From Oceanobacillus chungangensis (lineage in GTDB: Bacteria; Bacillota; Bacilli; Bacillales; Amphibacillaceae), in the NCBI RefSeq assembly GCF_003369565.1, contig NZ_PIOD01000011.1:310001-374000 (forward strand): a DNA stretch of 64,000 nucleotides, read 5' to 3'. Shown here piece by piece: positions 1 to 9,323 of the stretch. The notes beneath the pieces were generated by a model. That model saw only the letters and a program-made list of their open reading frames with translations, made no database searches and had not been told where the DNA came from. Every line of letters starts with the position of its first letter. The stretch's first letter is position 1. The position numbers were made by a program, and so were the translations under genes.

Positions 1-787
1 TCACCGTTTAGTTACTGGTGGTGTTGGGATTGTTGTTCTAGCACTTTCCATTCTTTCATGGAGATTAATTGGACATATCCGCGAAGTAAAACTGTTATCA
101 TTTTTATCCGTTTTCTTTATTGTTTTACAATCTTTAATTGGTGCGGCAGCCGTAATGTGGGGCCAATCTGATTTTGTTCTGGCTTCACATTTTGGTATAT
201 CATTACTTTCATTTGCATCTGTATTTTTACTAATGCTACTTATCTTTGAAATTGATAAGAAATTCGATGCAGATTCACTCTTCATTGAAAAAAGACATCG
301 AACAGAGATATTCGCCTTATCCATTTATACACTAATCGTCGTGTATACTGGTGCATTAGTGCGGCACACAAATTCAAATATGGTTTGTGGAGACTGGCCA
401 TTCTGTAATAATGGAGCACCACTTAGTTTCACAGACTATAACTTTCAGCAATGGGTGCAAATGGGACATCGATTACTGGCAGGCATCTTATTTATTTGGA
501 CCATTCTTATAGTTGTAAAGATGGTTAAACATTACCGTTCGAGTAGAGTAATGAGATGGGGATGGAGCATAACGCTTGCGCTCATTACCTTACAAGTATT
601 CTTTGGCGCGATGATTATTTTTACAATGCTCAATCTTGGAATCGCCTTAATGCATGCACTTGTAATATCTTGTTATTTTGGAATGTTAAGCTACTTCATT
701 CTTCTGTCAGCCAGAAGCGCAAGACAAGAGAAAATGTTGGCAGATTCGGACTATAAGAATGATCTGTTAGATAAGCAGATTAACTAA
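1..787 (+). CDS. ctaA: Heme A synthase CtaA, 3' part (5' end outside window)
   Basis: The reading frame is open from the left edge, so about 261 residues are present and roughly the first 45 of a usual ~306 are missing. The visible protein is a multi-pass membrane protein with HRLVTGG near the edge and MGHRLLAG later; these His-containing segments are the heme-ligand motifs of the CtaA/COX15 family. A VCGDWPFC segment carries a Cys pair typical of the Bacillus-type enzyme. CtaA oxidises the C8 methyl group of heme O to give heme A for aa3-type oxidases. It converges on pycA, as it does in B. subtilis. A 38-bp palindrome lies between the two genes. Confidence 0.95.
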   Translation, partial: HRLVTGGVGIVVLALSILSWRLIGHIREVKLLSFLSVFFIVLQSLIGAAAVMWGQSDFVLASHFGISLLSFASVFLLMLLIFEIDKKFDADSLFIEKRHRTEIFALSIYTLIVVYTGALVRHTNSNMVCGDWPFCNNGAPLSFTDYNFQQWVQMGHRLLAGILFIWTILIVVKMVKHYRSSRVMRWGWSITLALITLQVFFGAMIIFTMLNLGIALMHALVISCYFGMLSYFILLSARSARQEKMLADSDYKNDLLDKQIN

Positions 788-816
788 CCACATAAAAGCT
801 AGTGAGTATAACAAGG

Positions 817-854
817 AAACAGGAAGGAGAATCTGCAGATTCTCCTTCCTGTTT
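817..854. terminator. Bidirectional terminator between ctaA and pycA
   Basis: A perfect 38-bp palindrome, with arms containing AGGAAGGAGAATCTG, lies between the convergent stop codons of ctaA and pycA. It could end transcription from both sides. Confidence 0.85.
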
Positions 855-860
855 ATTAGA

Positions 861-3800
861 TTATTCTAATTCAACTAGTAAATCTCCCACTTCAATCGCA
901 TCCCCATTTGATACGTAGATAGCTTTTATAACTCCTGTAAATGGGGCTTGAACCGTTGTCTCCATTTTCATTGCTTCAGTAGTCATAATATAATCACCTT
1001 TTGTTACTTGATCCCCTGGTGCACAATTTACTGATAAAACTGTACCCGGCATCGTGCCACCAATATGCTTTTCATTCCCTTTTTCTGCTTTTGGTCTTGT
1101 TGTTAATTTCGATTCTACACTGTTATCCTTGATTTTTACTTCTCTAGATTGGCCGTTTAATTCGAAATAAACAACACGTGTTCCATCTGGTTTTGGCTCA
1201 GAAATGGAATTTAGCTTAACGATTAATGTCTTCCCTTTTTCAATTTCTACTTCAATAACTTCTTCTAAATTCATCCCGTAGAAGAATGTTGGTGTATCCA
1301 GTACCGACACATCACCATAGGATTCAATGAATTTATTGTATTCCATAAATACCTTTGGATAAAGTGCGTGTGCAATCACATCAAAGCTTGATACTGGTCG
1401 ATTCAGTTCTTTAAACAAATAATCTCTCGTTTGTTTAAAGTCAACTGGTTCTAATAACTCACCAGGTCGAACTGTAATCGCCTCTTTTTCCTTCAAAATA
1501 ATCTTTTGTAACTTTTCTGGGAAACCTTGATATGGTTGTCCAATGTATCCTTGCGCAAATTCAATAACAGAATCTGGAAAATCAATTGTTGCGCCACGCT
1601 CATAAACATCTTCTTCTGTTAAATTATTCTGTACCATAAAGAGTGTCATATCTCCAATAACCTTAGAAGATGGGGTTACCTTAATAATATCACCAAACAT
1701 TTCATTCACTTGATGGTACGTCTTTTTGACTTCATCCCAGCGTTCTTCCAGTCCAACAGCCTTTGCTTGCTGCTTTAAATTACTATACTGTCCGCCAGGC
1801 ATTTCATGGAAGTATATCTCGGTATGTGGTGCCTTCATTCCACTTTCGAAGTCTTGATAATATTCACGGACACCTTCCCAGTAGTTTGAAATTTTTTCAT
1901 AGTTACCAATGTTAACCTTAGGCTGACGGTCTGTTCCTTCTAGAGCATGATATAACGATTGTGCACTAGGTTGCGACGTAAGTCCTGCCATTGCACCTGT
2001 TGCTACATCGACTACATCAACCCCCGCATCAATTGCACGAGCATAGGTTACAACTCCATTGCCACTAGTGTCATGCATATGCAAATGAATTGGAATATTA
2101 AGTGTATCCTTCAAGCTAGAAATTAATTGATATGCTGCTTCTGGCTTTAATAAGCCTGCCATATCTTTAATACCTAGAATATGTGCACCAGCATTTTCAA
2201 GCTCTTTAGCTAAGTTAATATAATAATTCAGATCATATTTTTTGCGACCAACATCTAAGATATTTCCTGTATAACACATCGTAGCTTCTGCAATTTTGTT
2301 ATTTTCTCTTACTGAATCAATCGCAAGCCGCATACCTTCCACCCAGTTTAAACTATCAAAAATTCGATAAACATCAATACCGGCATTAGCACTCTTTTCA
2401 ACGAATTCACGAATTAAGTTATCTGGATAGTTCTTATAGCCAACCGCATTGCTCGAACGCAGAAGCATTTGGAACAGAATATTCGGCATTTGCTCCCTGA
2501 GCTTAATTAATCTTGTCCATGGATCTTCTTTTAAGAAACGATAGGCAACATCAAATGTTGCGCCGCCCCACATTTCTACTGAGAACAGATTAGGTAACAG
2601 ACGTGCTGTTGGTTCTGCAATTTGTAAAATATCCTTCGTTCTAACCCTTGTTGCAAATAAAGACTGGTGTGCATCACGGAAGGTAGTATCCGTTAGTAAA
2701 ACTTCTTGTTCGCCGAGCAGCCATTTCGACAATCCCTCTGGTCCTTCTTCATCTAGAATTTGTTTCGTACCACGCGGCATCTCTTCAAAGCTATCGACCA
2801 CGGGTATACTTAATTTAGTAAATTGTGGTTTATTCTTTTTAATTGTACCCTCTACACCATTAATCGTCGCATCCCCAATATATGTAAGCATTTTCGTTCC
2901 ACGGTCCTTACGTGTTGGAAAAATGAATAATTCAGGGGTTTTATCGATAAACGTTGTATCACATTTTCCTGTCAGAAATTGCTCGTGTTGAATCACATTT
3001 TCTAAAAATGGTATGTTCGTTTTAATACCGCGGATTCTGAATTCCTTTAAATTTCTAATTGCCTTACTTGCTGCTTGTTCAAAACTCATTGCCCAGATAG
3101 ATACTTTTACTAATAATGAATCATAGTGTGGAGAAATGACTGCACCTTGGAACGCATTCCCAGCATCTAATCGGACACCAAAGCCTCCGCCAGAACGGTA
3201 TGCGACAATCCTCCCTGTATCAGGCATAAAATTATTTAATGGATCTTCAGTCGTAATTCGAGATTGAATCGCATATCCACTAATTCGAATGTTTTCTTGC
3301 TCGGGAATATTAATGGACTCATCGTGTAAGCCCTTACCCTCAGCTACTTTAATTTGTGTTTGAACAATATCCACACCTGTAATCATTTCTGTAATTGTAT
3401 GCTCTACTTGAATACGCGGGTTAACCTCGATAAAATAAAACTCTTTATCTGTTACTAGAAACTCAACGGTCCCTGCATTTAAGTAATTCACTTTTGACAT
3501 CAATTGCACTGCAGCATCACAGATTTCTTCACGCAGTTTGTCTGTCAAAGATAAACTCGGAGCAATTTCGATAACTTTTTGATGTCGACGTTGGATGGAG
3601 CAATCACGATCATACAGATGCACGATGTTCCCGTTTTTATCACCAATAATCTGGACTTCAATATGTTTTGGATTTTCAATTAGTTTTTCTAAGTATACCT
3701 CATCATTACCAAATGCTGCTTTTGCCTCTGATTTTGCACGATCATATGCTTCTGATACACTTTGTTCATCTTCGACAATTCGCATTCCTCTACCCCCACC

Positions 3801-4304
3801 GCCGAGAGAAGCTTTAATAATGATTGGGTAGCCATAATTATTTCCAAATGCTTTTACATCTTCAACAGATTCAATCGGTCCATCACTTCCAGGAATGATT
3901 GGAATTCCTGCATCCAACGCTTGTTCTCTAGCCTTCACCTTATCGCCAAACATATTTAAATGTTCACTTGTTGGACCGATAAAAATAAGTCCCTCTTCCT
4001 CACATCGTTTAGCAAACTGAATGTTCTCAGATAGGAACCCATAACCTGGATGGATTGCATCTACATTTACACTTTTTGCTAAGCGAATAATTCCCTCAAT
4101 GTCCAAATAAGCATCAATAGGCTTCAATCCTTGACCAATTAAATAAGCTTCATCCGCTTTAAAACGGTGGAATGAGGAATTATCTTCGTTTGAATAAATT
4201 GCAACTGTACGAATGTTAAGTTCTGTACATGCTCGAAAAACACGAATTGCAATTTCACCACGATTTGCGACTAAAACCTTTTTAATTTCTTTCACTTCTG
4301 TCAT
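861..4304 (-). CDS. pycA: Pyruvate carboxylase
   Basis: This 1147-residue protein has full length for bacterial one-chain pyruvate carboxylase. In order it has an N-terminal biotin carboxylase (about 5-455, with a Gly-rich ATP loop GGGGRGMR and EVNPRIQVEHT), a carboxyltransferase barrel (about 530-800, DTTFRDAHQSL and HMHDTSGNG), a PYC/OADA domain, and a biotinyl domain whose acceptor Lys is in EAMKMET at about residue 1113. It makes oxaloacetate from pyruvate, bicarbonate and ATP, refilling the citrate cycle. The ATG is preceded by AGGGGTGG. It lies downstream of ftsW on the same strand. In B. subtilis PycA also binds the CBS protein DarB, whose homologue lies at 29478-29930. Confidence 0.98.
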   Translation of the reverse strand: MTEVKEIKKVLVANRGEIAIRVFRACTELNIRTVAIYSNEDNSSFHRFKADEAYLIGQGLKPIDAYLDIEGIIRLAKSVNVDAIHPGYGFLSENIQFAKRCEEEGLIFIGPTSEHLNMFGDKVKAREQALDAGIPIIPGSDGPIESVEDVKAFGNNYGYPIIIKASLGGGGRGMRIVEDEQSVSEAYDRAKSEAKAAFGNDEVYLEKLIENPKHIEVQIIGDKNGNIVHLYDRDCSIQRRHQKVIEIAPSLSLTDKLREEICDAAVQLMSKVNYLNAGTVEFLVTDKEFYFIEVNPRIQVEHTITEMITGVDIVQTQIKVAEGKGLHDESINIPEQENIRISGYAIQSRITTEDPLNNFMPDTGRIVAYRSGGGFGVRLDAGNAFQGAVISPHYDSLLVKVSIWAMSFEQAASKAIRNLKEFRIRGIKTNIPFLENVIQHEQFLTGKCDTTFIDKTPELFIFPTRKDRGTKMLTYIGDATINGVEGTIKKNKPQFTKLSIPVVDSFEEMPRGTKQILDEEGPEGLSKWLLGEQEVLLTDTTFRDAHQSLFATRVRTKDILQIAEPTARLLPNLFSVEMWGGATFDVAYRFLKEDPWTRLIKLREQMPNILFQMLLRSSNAVGYKNYPDNLIREFVEKSANAGIDVYRIFDSLNWVEGMRLAIDSVRENNKIAEATMCYTGNILDVGRKKYDLNYYINLAKELENAGAHILGIKDMAGLLKPEAAYQLISSLKDTLNIPIHLHMHDTSGNGVVTYARAIDAGVDVVDVATGAMAGLTSQPSAQSLYHALEGTDRQPKVNIGNYEKISNYWEGVREYYQDFESGMKAPHTEIYFHEMPGGQYSNLKQQAKAVGLEERWDEVKKTYHQVNEMFGDIIKVTPSSKVIGDMTLFMVQNNLTEEDVYERGATIDFPDSVIEFAQGYIGQPYQGFPEKLQKIILKEKEAITVRPGELLEPVDFKQTRDYLFKELNRPVSSFDVIAHALYPKVFMEYNKFIESYGDVSVLDTPTFFYGMNLEEVIEVEIEKGKTLIVKLNSISEPKPDGTRVVYFELNGQSREVKIKDNSVESKLTTRPKAEKGNEKHIGGTMPGTVLSVNCAPGDQVTKGDYIMTTEAMKMETTVQAPFTGVIKAIYVSNGDAIEVGDLLVELE

Positions 4305-4355
4305 ATTGATCCACCCCTGTTAGAATTATTTGTAGTTATATAAAGTGAGATAAAA

Positions 4356-5474
4356 TTAACTGCGTTCATGCTCTTTTCTCTTTACATTCATTGCTACGTT
4401 ATTTATTATTCCCATAGAAATAAGTAAAACGAATAATGATGAACCCCCATTACTAACAAATGGTAGTGGAACACCAGTTATTGGGAGTAGACCACTTATT
4501 GCTCCTAAATTGATGCATGCTTGAATTCCCACCATTGAGGATATTCCAATTGCTAGCAACGCCCCAAAACTATCTTCGCTTTTTCTAGCAATAAATATTC
4601 CCCTTAACACAATAATCGCAATTAAGCCTATCACAATGATGACACCGATAAATCCTAATTCTTCAGCAACTGTTGCCATGATAAAATCAGATTCTGCTTG
4701 CGTTAAGTATCCGAGCTTCTGTACACCTTGTCCAAGTCCCACACCAGTAATTCCTCCAGTCCCTATTGCTAAATAAGACTGAATTAATTGATAGCCATCA
4801 GAATCCGGAGTTTCAAAAGGCTGATATGCACCGGTAAATCTAGACAGCCGTTCATCTGTTACCATATATGGAATAGCTAAAATAACAAGCCCAACTCCTA
4901 ATACAATCAAGAGTGACAAATGCTTGAATCTTATACCTGAGCTAAAAATAACAGAACAAGCGATTAGGAAGATAATCGAAGCTGTACCAATATCAGGTTG
5001 CAAAACGACTAAAGCTAGGACTATTCCAGTCATGATTAGCGGGGGCAAAACACCTTTAGAAAAATTATCTAGGTAGGATTGTTTTTTTGAATATACAGAG
5101 GCTAAATACATAATCAAAGCTAATTTTGCAAATTCTGCTGGTTGAAGACTTAATGGCCCTAATCTAAACCATGATTTTGCATTATTTACCACTGATCCAA
5201 AAATCAAAACACCAAGCAGCAATAGAATAACCCCAAAAATAATCGGTTTTATTAATTTCTGATAATGCTTGTATGGAAATATGCTAGTAACAGTAAATCC
5301 AACTAACCCGATAGCAAACCACATTGCTTGCCGCTTAAGGTAGTAAGTACTTTCTAACCCTTCAACTACAGCTGATACCATACTCGCGCTGTATATCATA
5401 ACAAGTCCAAAAGCAGTTAAAAGTAATGGTGTAATTATTAATGTAAAATCATAATCTTTTAATCTCTGAATCAT
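4356..5474 (-). CDS. ftsW: FtsW-type SEDS peptidoglycan polymerase
   Basis: This is a ten-helix SEDS-family membrane protein of about 372 residues. The motifs AKSWFRLGPLSLQPAEFAK, QPDIGTA and the C-terminal GVPLPFVSNGGSSL are diagnostic of FtsW/RodA. FtsW polymerises septal glycan strands with a class B PBP at the division site. The choice of ftsW over rodA rests on its place between ylaN and pycA, as in B. subtilis. I prefer the ATG at 5474 because GGGGAG lies ten bases upstream; a GTG six codons earlier at 5492 has no good spacing. Confidence 0.92.
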   Translation of the reverse strand: MIQRLKDYDFTLIITPLLLTAFGLVMIYSASMVSAVVEGLESTYYLKRQAMWFAIGLVGFTVTSIFPYKHYQKLIKPIIFGVILLLLGVLIFGSVVNNAKSWFRLGPLSLQPAEFAKLALIMYLASVYSKKQSYLDNFSKGVLPPLIMTGIVLALVVLQPDIGTASIIFLIACSVIFSSGIRFKHLSLLIVLGVGLVILAIPYMVTDERLSRFTGAYQPFETPDSDGYQLIQSYLAIGTGGITGVGLGQGVQKLGYLTQAESDFIMATVAEELGFIGVIIVIGLIAIIVLRGIFIARKSEDSFGALLAIGISSMVGIQACINLGAISGLLPITGVPLPFVSNGGSSLFVLLISMGIINNVAMNVKRKEHERS

Positions 5475-5840
5475 CTTACTACTTCTCCCCACTTAATATG
5501 TATTTACAAGAGGAAGTTCTAATCGTTCACACAAATGTGAATAATCGATTGTCTAATGGTTACAAATTTTATTTGAAAACCCGTATCCTTGAAGCAACAA
5601 TTATCTCGATTTCCTCCGCTAATTTCCAGAATAGTTTGATAAGTGTAGATGAATTAGAAATTTTAATAAGTATATCACATTTATTTAAATAGTGTAATAT
5701 TTTAAATTTATTATTCTAATTTCATCATTCCAAATTTAACTTTTGCCTATGATAAATGTGACCAGACTACATTTATTACGATATAATAGAGGTAATAAAG
5801 TTACTTCATCATAGCTTAAAAAAACAAGTATTTTAGACAA
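5475..5840. other. Intergenic region upstream of ftsW
   Basis: Apart from the ylaN terminator just beyond its right end, this AT-rich stretch shows no conserved gene. A 64-codon plus-strand frame at 5498-5692 lacks a ribosome binding site and recognisable content. ftsW must have its own promoter here because a terminator separates it from ylaN, but I could not place it convincingly. Confidence 0.5.
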
Positions 5841-5876
5841 AAAAACCTTGCCATGTTCCTCTAGGGCAAAGTTTTT
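5841..5876 (-). terminator. Terminator of ylaN
   Basis: A 12-bp stem with one mismatch (arms around ACTTTGCC) is followed on the minus strand by a run of seven T, just downstream of ylaN. Confidence 0.8.
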
Positions 5877-5913
5877 GTTAAAAATTTAAACGCCGAAATG
5901 CATTGTTGAGTGT

Positions 5914-6198
5914 TCACAAAGTTTCTTGTGATGCCTCATGCAATATATTAAGCTTTTTCTCTAAATTATCAAGAAGGGCTTTACCTTCAGTCTCATCAAT
6001 TAATTGCAAGCGAATTGCAAAATCTATTTCTCTAGAAAGTCCAAACATTTGCGTATCCAAAACATCTTCATAAACAGGACACTGTGGCATTGTTAAGTTT
6101 TGAATTTGAACCTCTATAAGTCGTAAAATCTTATCTGCATCAGCCTTTAGAAGGGCATAGGCATTTTCACGATGATTTATAGTTACCTCCGGCATCAA
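5914..6198 (-). CDS. ylaN: YlaN family protein (UPF0358)
   Basis: This 94-residue small soluble helical protein matches the YlaN family over its whole length; the core [20 protein letters not shown] and REIDFA are highly conserved. In B. subtilis and Staphylococcus aureus YlaN has been reported as an iron-binding protein that interacts with Fur and relieves Fur repression. Start choice is between TTG at 6198 and ATG at 6195; GGAGGGG lies upstream and slightly favours the TTG spacing. It is transcribed alone, with its own terminator, ahead of ftsW. Confidence 0.93.
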   Translation of the reverse strand: MMPEVTINHRENAYALLKADADKILRLIEVQIQNLTMPQCPVYEDVLDTQMFGLSREIDFAIRLQLIDETEGKALLDNLEKKLNILHEASQETL

Positions 6199-6338
6199 TT
6201 TGGATCATCCCCTCCGCTAAAACACTCTCTTTTATACTATATTATCGTTAGATAAAAGAAAATGCAAATGAAATAAAGTGAAATATTTCGTTAGGTCTGG
6301 TATTCTTGACAAAGATACATAGATTAGGGGGAAAGAAA

Positions 6339-6821
6339 ATGATCATTCCGATTACTGGAAGCGTTTGTTATACAATAACACTTGATCCATCTGTTTGGAT
6401 TTTTGATGATCGAAAAATCAAAATTGAAGAAGCCTTTAGCGAATCCGTGCCTCTTTCAGAATCTAAAAATGAACTTGAAAAAGCTTCACAAAGATGGGAA
6501 CGAGCAATTAATCCACCTGTAAACAAGGGTATTACAAGAGTTGAAGGTGAAGAAATTTTAAAGCATTCTTACGTTATGCCGATAAAAGATTTCATAAAAA
6601 ATGCTGAAATCAAGCCAGAGGCTGTCAATGCTACTCTCGTTACCAGCGAGAATCCCGAAAATGATATTACCATTACGTTGCAGGAATTAGAGGAAGGATA
6701 TTTACAATTTGCATTGAATGGCAAACCATTGAAAAGTGATGGTCCTGCATATTTCTTCTATCATGACGGCTCAAATAAAGATAACCCAATTAGAAATGTG
6801 AAAAAGATTATTATTAATTAA
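6339..6821 (+). CDS. Conserved hypothetical protein, YlaL-like by position
   Basis: The predicted product has about 160 residues, is soluble and has no membrane segment or signal peptide. It begins MIIPITGSVCYTITLDPSVW and has a central acidic, helical stretch and a C-terminal beta-rich part. ATG at 6339 is chosen because AGGGGGAAA lies immediately upstream; an in-frame TTG at 6306 does not have one. Its position between ylaN and ylaJ corresponds to the ylaK-ylaL-ylaM interval of B. subtilis, so it is most likely ylaL. I cannot name a biochemical function. Confidence 0.75.
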   Translation: MIIPITGSVCYTITLDPSVWIFDDRKIKIEEAFSESVPLSESKNELEKASQRWERAINPPVNKGITRVEGEEILKHSYVMPIKDFIKNAEIKPEAVNATLVTSENPENDITITLQELEEGYLQFALNGKPLKSDGPAYFFYHDGSNKDNPIRNVKKIIIN

Positions 6822-6831
6822 TGCTTATTTT

Positions 6832-6859
6832 AAGCTGGTACTAAATATAGTAGCAGCTT
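6832..6859 (+). terminator. Hairpin after the YlaL-like gene
   Basis: A 12-bp stem (AAGCTG.TACTA arms, one mismatch) with an AATA loop begins 11 bases after the stop codon. The following T tract is weak, so this is a probable but not strong terminator. Confidence 0.6.
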
Positions 6860-7057
6860 TCCTTATCTGTAATAGAAAGATCCCAAGATACGTTATTTCA
6901 ATATATGACACAGTACTGTTGCGTACCTCCCAGACTTATCCCCTCAATATATCTCGCTATTTTTGTAATTCCACTCTTGTTCTTCGATTTACGGTATATT
7001 TTTTCCTTTTCCAACCAAAATAACAATATTGAAAGTTATTAGGAGGGAAAATATATC

Positions 7058-7657
7058 ATGAGATTCTATCTAAGTGTCTTTCTTATCATAATTGTGCTGA
7101 TTGTTACCGGTTGTACAAACAGAAATGAAAGTTCCCTTGCACCTGAATCACAAAATGATAATCAATTGATGCAGGTCAAGAATTCTTCGCCCACAGAACA
7201 AAAAGAACTATCCAATAATGAGATTGCCAATCATTTAGCCGATCTTGCGGCTGGCGTACCAGATGTAAATGGTGCCTCTGCTGTTGTTGCTGGACCATAT
7301 GCTGTCGTAGGTATAGATGTGGATAAAGATCTTGATCGAACACGCGTCGGGGCCATTAAATATTCTGTAGCAGAAGCACTTTATCATGATCCATACGGCA
7401 AGACCGCTGTCGTTGTAGCTGATGCAGATGCAATGGAAAGAATTCGTGGAATGGCAAATAAAGTCCAGCAGGGATATCCAGTCCAGGGCGTTGTAGATGA
7501 ATTAGCTGAGATTGTTGGCAGATTTATGCCTGAATTTCCAGTTAATGAAAATCGGCCAACCGAGCCAGATCAAAATAAGCAATCAATTCCACAAGAGGAT
7601 AAGAGCAGATTAAAAAATGTGGAAGATGAACAATCCAACCACCATATAAATCATTAA
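7058..7657 (+). CDS. ylaJ: YhcN/YlaJ family sporulation lipoprotein
   Basis: A 199-residue lipoprotein precursor. A hydrophobic signal (residues 3-17) ends in a lipobox VTGC with acylated Cys at 19, followed by a polar linker. The YhcN/YlaJ domain covers about 50-165, with LADLAAGVPDVNGASAVVAG and VVVADADAMERIRGMA. Family members are forespore-expressed lipoproteins of the inner spore membrane in B. subtilis. An AGGAGGG site precedes the ATG. The C-terminal tail is rich in Gln, Asp and Lys. A distant family member is encoded at 40548-41000 inside the SpoVA operon. Confidence 0.9.
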   Translation: MRFYLSVFLIIIVLIVTGCTNRNESSLAPESQNDNQLMQVKNSSPTEQKELSNNEIANHLADLAAGVPDVNGASAVVAGPYAVVGIDVDKDLDRTRVGAIKYSVAEALYHDPYGKTAVVVADADAMERIRGMANKVQQGYPVQGVVDELAEIVGRFMPEFPVNENRPTEPDQNKQSIPQEDKSRLKNVEDEQSNHHINH

Positions 7658-7682
7658 TCATTCAATAATAAATAGCATAAGA

Positions 7683-7721
7683 ACGTAGCAGCTAGGACAA
7701 TCTTTAGCCTAGCTGCTACGT
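7683..7721. terminator. Bidirectional terminator
   Basis: A perfect 14-bp stem (arm ACGTAGCAGCTAGG) with an 11-nt loop separates ylaJ from the convergent gene that ends at 7729. Confidence 0.85.
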
Positions 7722-7728
7722 AATTGCA

Positions 7729-8025
7729 TTATTTCGGCTCGTCTTCTTCCTTTTTTTCATTATAATACTGTACACCAAATTGCGATCCTTCTGACACCAT
7801 TTTAGAATTTTCCAATTGTTCGTGTTCGATACTTGGCACTTGGTCTGGTACACCCGCATTATCAAAAATTGAATATTGTTTCTCTGTATTGAATAACTTA
7901 TTTTTTAGATTTCGAAAATTCTGTTTCAGTTTTTGCCTATTTCCTTTCTCTTTTAAATAATACCCTGCAACGGAAGCTCCAATTGCACTTACTGCACCAA
8001 TACTTGAAAGTAAACGTTTATTCAT
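7729..8025 (-). CDS. Small membrane-anchored protein of unknown function
   Basis: About 98 residues. One N-terminal membrane segment (roughly 5-25, LSSIGAVSAIGASVAGYYL) is followed by a basic region rich in Lys and Asn, then an acidic tail ending EKKEEDEPK. AGAAGGG lies eight bases before the ATG at 8025, which I prefer to the TTG at 8028. The layout resembles YtxH-like small membrane proteins only in general form. It lies between ylaJ and ylaI on the opposite strand; I know no B. subtilis counterpart at this position. Confidence 0.65.
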   Translation of the reverse strand: MNKRLLSSIGAVSAIGASVAGYYLKEKGNRQKLKQNFRNLKNKLFNTEKQYSIFDNAGVPDQVPSIEHEQLENSKMVSEGSQFGVQYYNEKKEEDEPK

Positions 8026-8299
8026 CAAATCATCCCTTCTTTAGAAAGAGCATTTGTATTTATCTTCCCCATCTGATTTATTTTAAAACATGCGCATACC
8101 ATCGTTTGGGAGAAAGCCTACGTTTCATTTACTTGTTAAGAAAGTGTTATAATTCCTTAGCAGCCAAGTAATTATTGGTAATTCGGCTACATAGCAGCAA
8201 ACTTTAAAAAGCAGTATAAGAAAAGTAACTTTCCACTAATAGATGGCGATCCTTTATGTTATACTTATTAACATACTTTTGTAGTTTGAGGTGACAATC

Positions 8300-8509
8300 A
8301 TGCAAGTTAAATGTTCGCTTTGTGATCATGTAGAAATCATTGATGATAATGCCCCGAAGGCTAAGCGATTAAGAAATCGCCGAATTTATATGTATTTATG
8401 CAATCCTTGTTATGAAAGAATAGAATATAAAACAGCAAAACGACACGATACAGGTAATTTCCATTTATATCGAGAACAAAAGAAACCGGAAGATTTTTTT
8501 AATCATTAG
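8300..8509 (+). CDS. ylaI: YlaI family zinc-ribbon-like protein (DUF2197)
   Basis: A 69-residue protein with two CxxC pairs, CSLC near the N-terminus and CNPC near residue 37, which would bind one zinc ion. The remainder is basic and includes RRIYMYLCNPCYERI. Length and cysteine spacing fit B. subtilis YlaI. The ATG at 8300 has GAGGTG at correct distance; the GTG nine bases earlier is part of the ribosome binding site and is not the start. Its function is not known. Confidence 0.88.
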   Translation: MQVKCSLCDHVEIIDDNAPKAKRLRNRRIYMYLCNPCYERIEYKTAKRHDTGNFHLYREQKKPEDFFNH

Positions 8510-8526
8510 AACAAATATAGACACAT

Positions 8527-8556
8527 AAAAATGCCAAGGGACCTTGGCATTTTTTT
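8527..8556. terminator. Bidirectional terminator between ylaI and ylaH
   Basis: A 13-bp complementary stem (AAAAATGCCAAGG) with T tracts on both strands lies between two convergent genes. It overlaps the last codon of ylaH. Confidence 0.9.
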
Positions 8557-8851
8557 ATGCATTATGATTAGCCTTACGCTGAAAATGGAGCCTCATACGA
8601 TAGATTGCAAGTACGATTATGATAATAATCAAACTTTCCGTCATTGGCATCCTTAAAACACTGAAAACCGTTATAATATATGTACCAACAAAGAGCATTG
8701 CGTAAACGAATATATTTTTTAATAGTGAAAGTTTTCTGGCAAAACCTAACTTAAAAGCAATTGCTGCAAGAACAAGATTCATAAAATAGAATATCCAGAA
8801 AATATTATCTGTACCATTGTTTTCTAAAATCAAATCAAAAAATATACTCAA
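8555..8851 (-). CDS. ylaH: YlaH-like membrane protein
   Basis: About 98 residues with three predicted membrane segments, including FWIFYFMNLVLAAIAFKLGF. The motif KLGFARKLSLLKNIFVY is typical of YlaH. The start is uncertain: TTG at 8851 has GGGGGAAG six bases upstream and gives a normal-length protein. ATG at 8869 and TTG at 8890 are in frame but lack such a site. In B. subtilis ylaH is next to typA; here typA is absent. No function is established. Confidence 0.8.
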   Translation of the reverse strand: MSIFFDLILENNGTDNIFWIFYFMNLVLAAIAFKLGFARKLSLLKNIFVYAMLFVGTYIITVFSVLRMPMTESLIIIIIVLAIYRMRLHFQRKANHNA

Positions 8852-9135
8852 TCTCTTCCCCCATTTCATATAAATTGTTACTAAAATCAATTCACTTTTC
8901 TAGTTTATCGAACTACAATTATCGCTTTATATAGAATAGTAAAACCTTTCATCTAACTTGCAACAATTCAAACTCTTCGTATATCATACTAAATCTTCTC
9001 ATTTCCTGCCAGTTAATGTTTATGATTTCGACTGCTGTATTTTTGAATCCCTTTACATTTTACTATATACTTAAATTATTAGCATTGGAATGGATTTGAT
9101 TACAGAATAAATACATTAAAAGAGGTGTATAAAAC

Positions 9136-9306
9136 GTGAAAAGAGTTAATGTTCCAATGTTGCTGCTATCTATGCTAGTAATTGCAATGTTTCTTGGAGT
9201 AGGACTTTCAATCGCATTACGTAACATCTGGCTTATCTTGATATTTTTAATTTTAGGATTCTCACTAATGTCCATTGGCATAGCAAGAAAAAAGAAAGTG
9301 ACATGA
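9136..9306 (+). CDS. Small two-helix membrane protein, YlaF-like (DUF5325-like)
   Basis: A 56-codon gene below usual ORF length limits. AGAGGTG lies nine bases before the GTG start. The product is almost wholly hydrophobic, with two membrane segments (about 8-27 and 31-51) separated by LRN, and ends RKKKVT. Its size, topology and place beside ylaH and the inositol phosphatase gene fit YlaF. The terminator hairpin shared with the convergent gene overlaps the last codons. The family name is inferred from position and topology. Confidence 0.7.
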   Translation: MKRVNVPMLLLSMLVIAMFLGVGLSIALRNIWLILIFLILGFSLMSIGIARKKKVT

Positions 9307-9323
9307 TGTATTGTCACTTTCTT
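9291..9323. terminator. Terminator overlapping two convergent stop codons
   Basis: A 12-bp stem (AAGAAAGTGACA and its complement) contains the stop codons of the YlaF-like gene and of the inositol phosphatase gene. Confidence 0.8.

Noticed and set aside
5498-5692. 64-codon plus-strand ORF upstream of ftsW
   Set aside because: No ribosome binding site, no recognisable composition, and it overlaps the expected ftsW promoter region.
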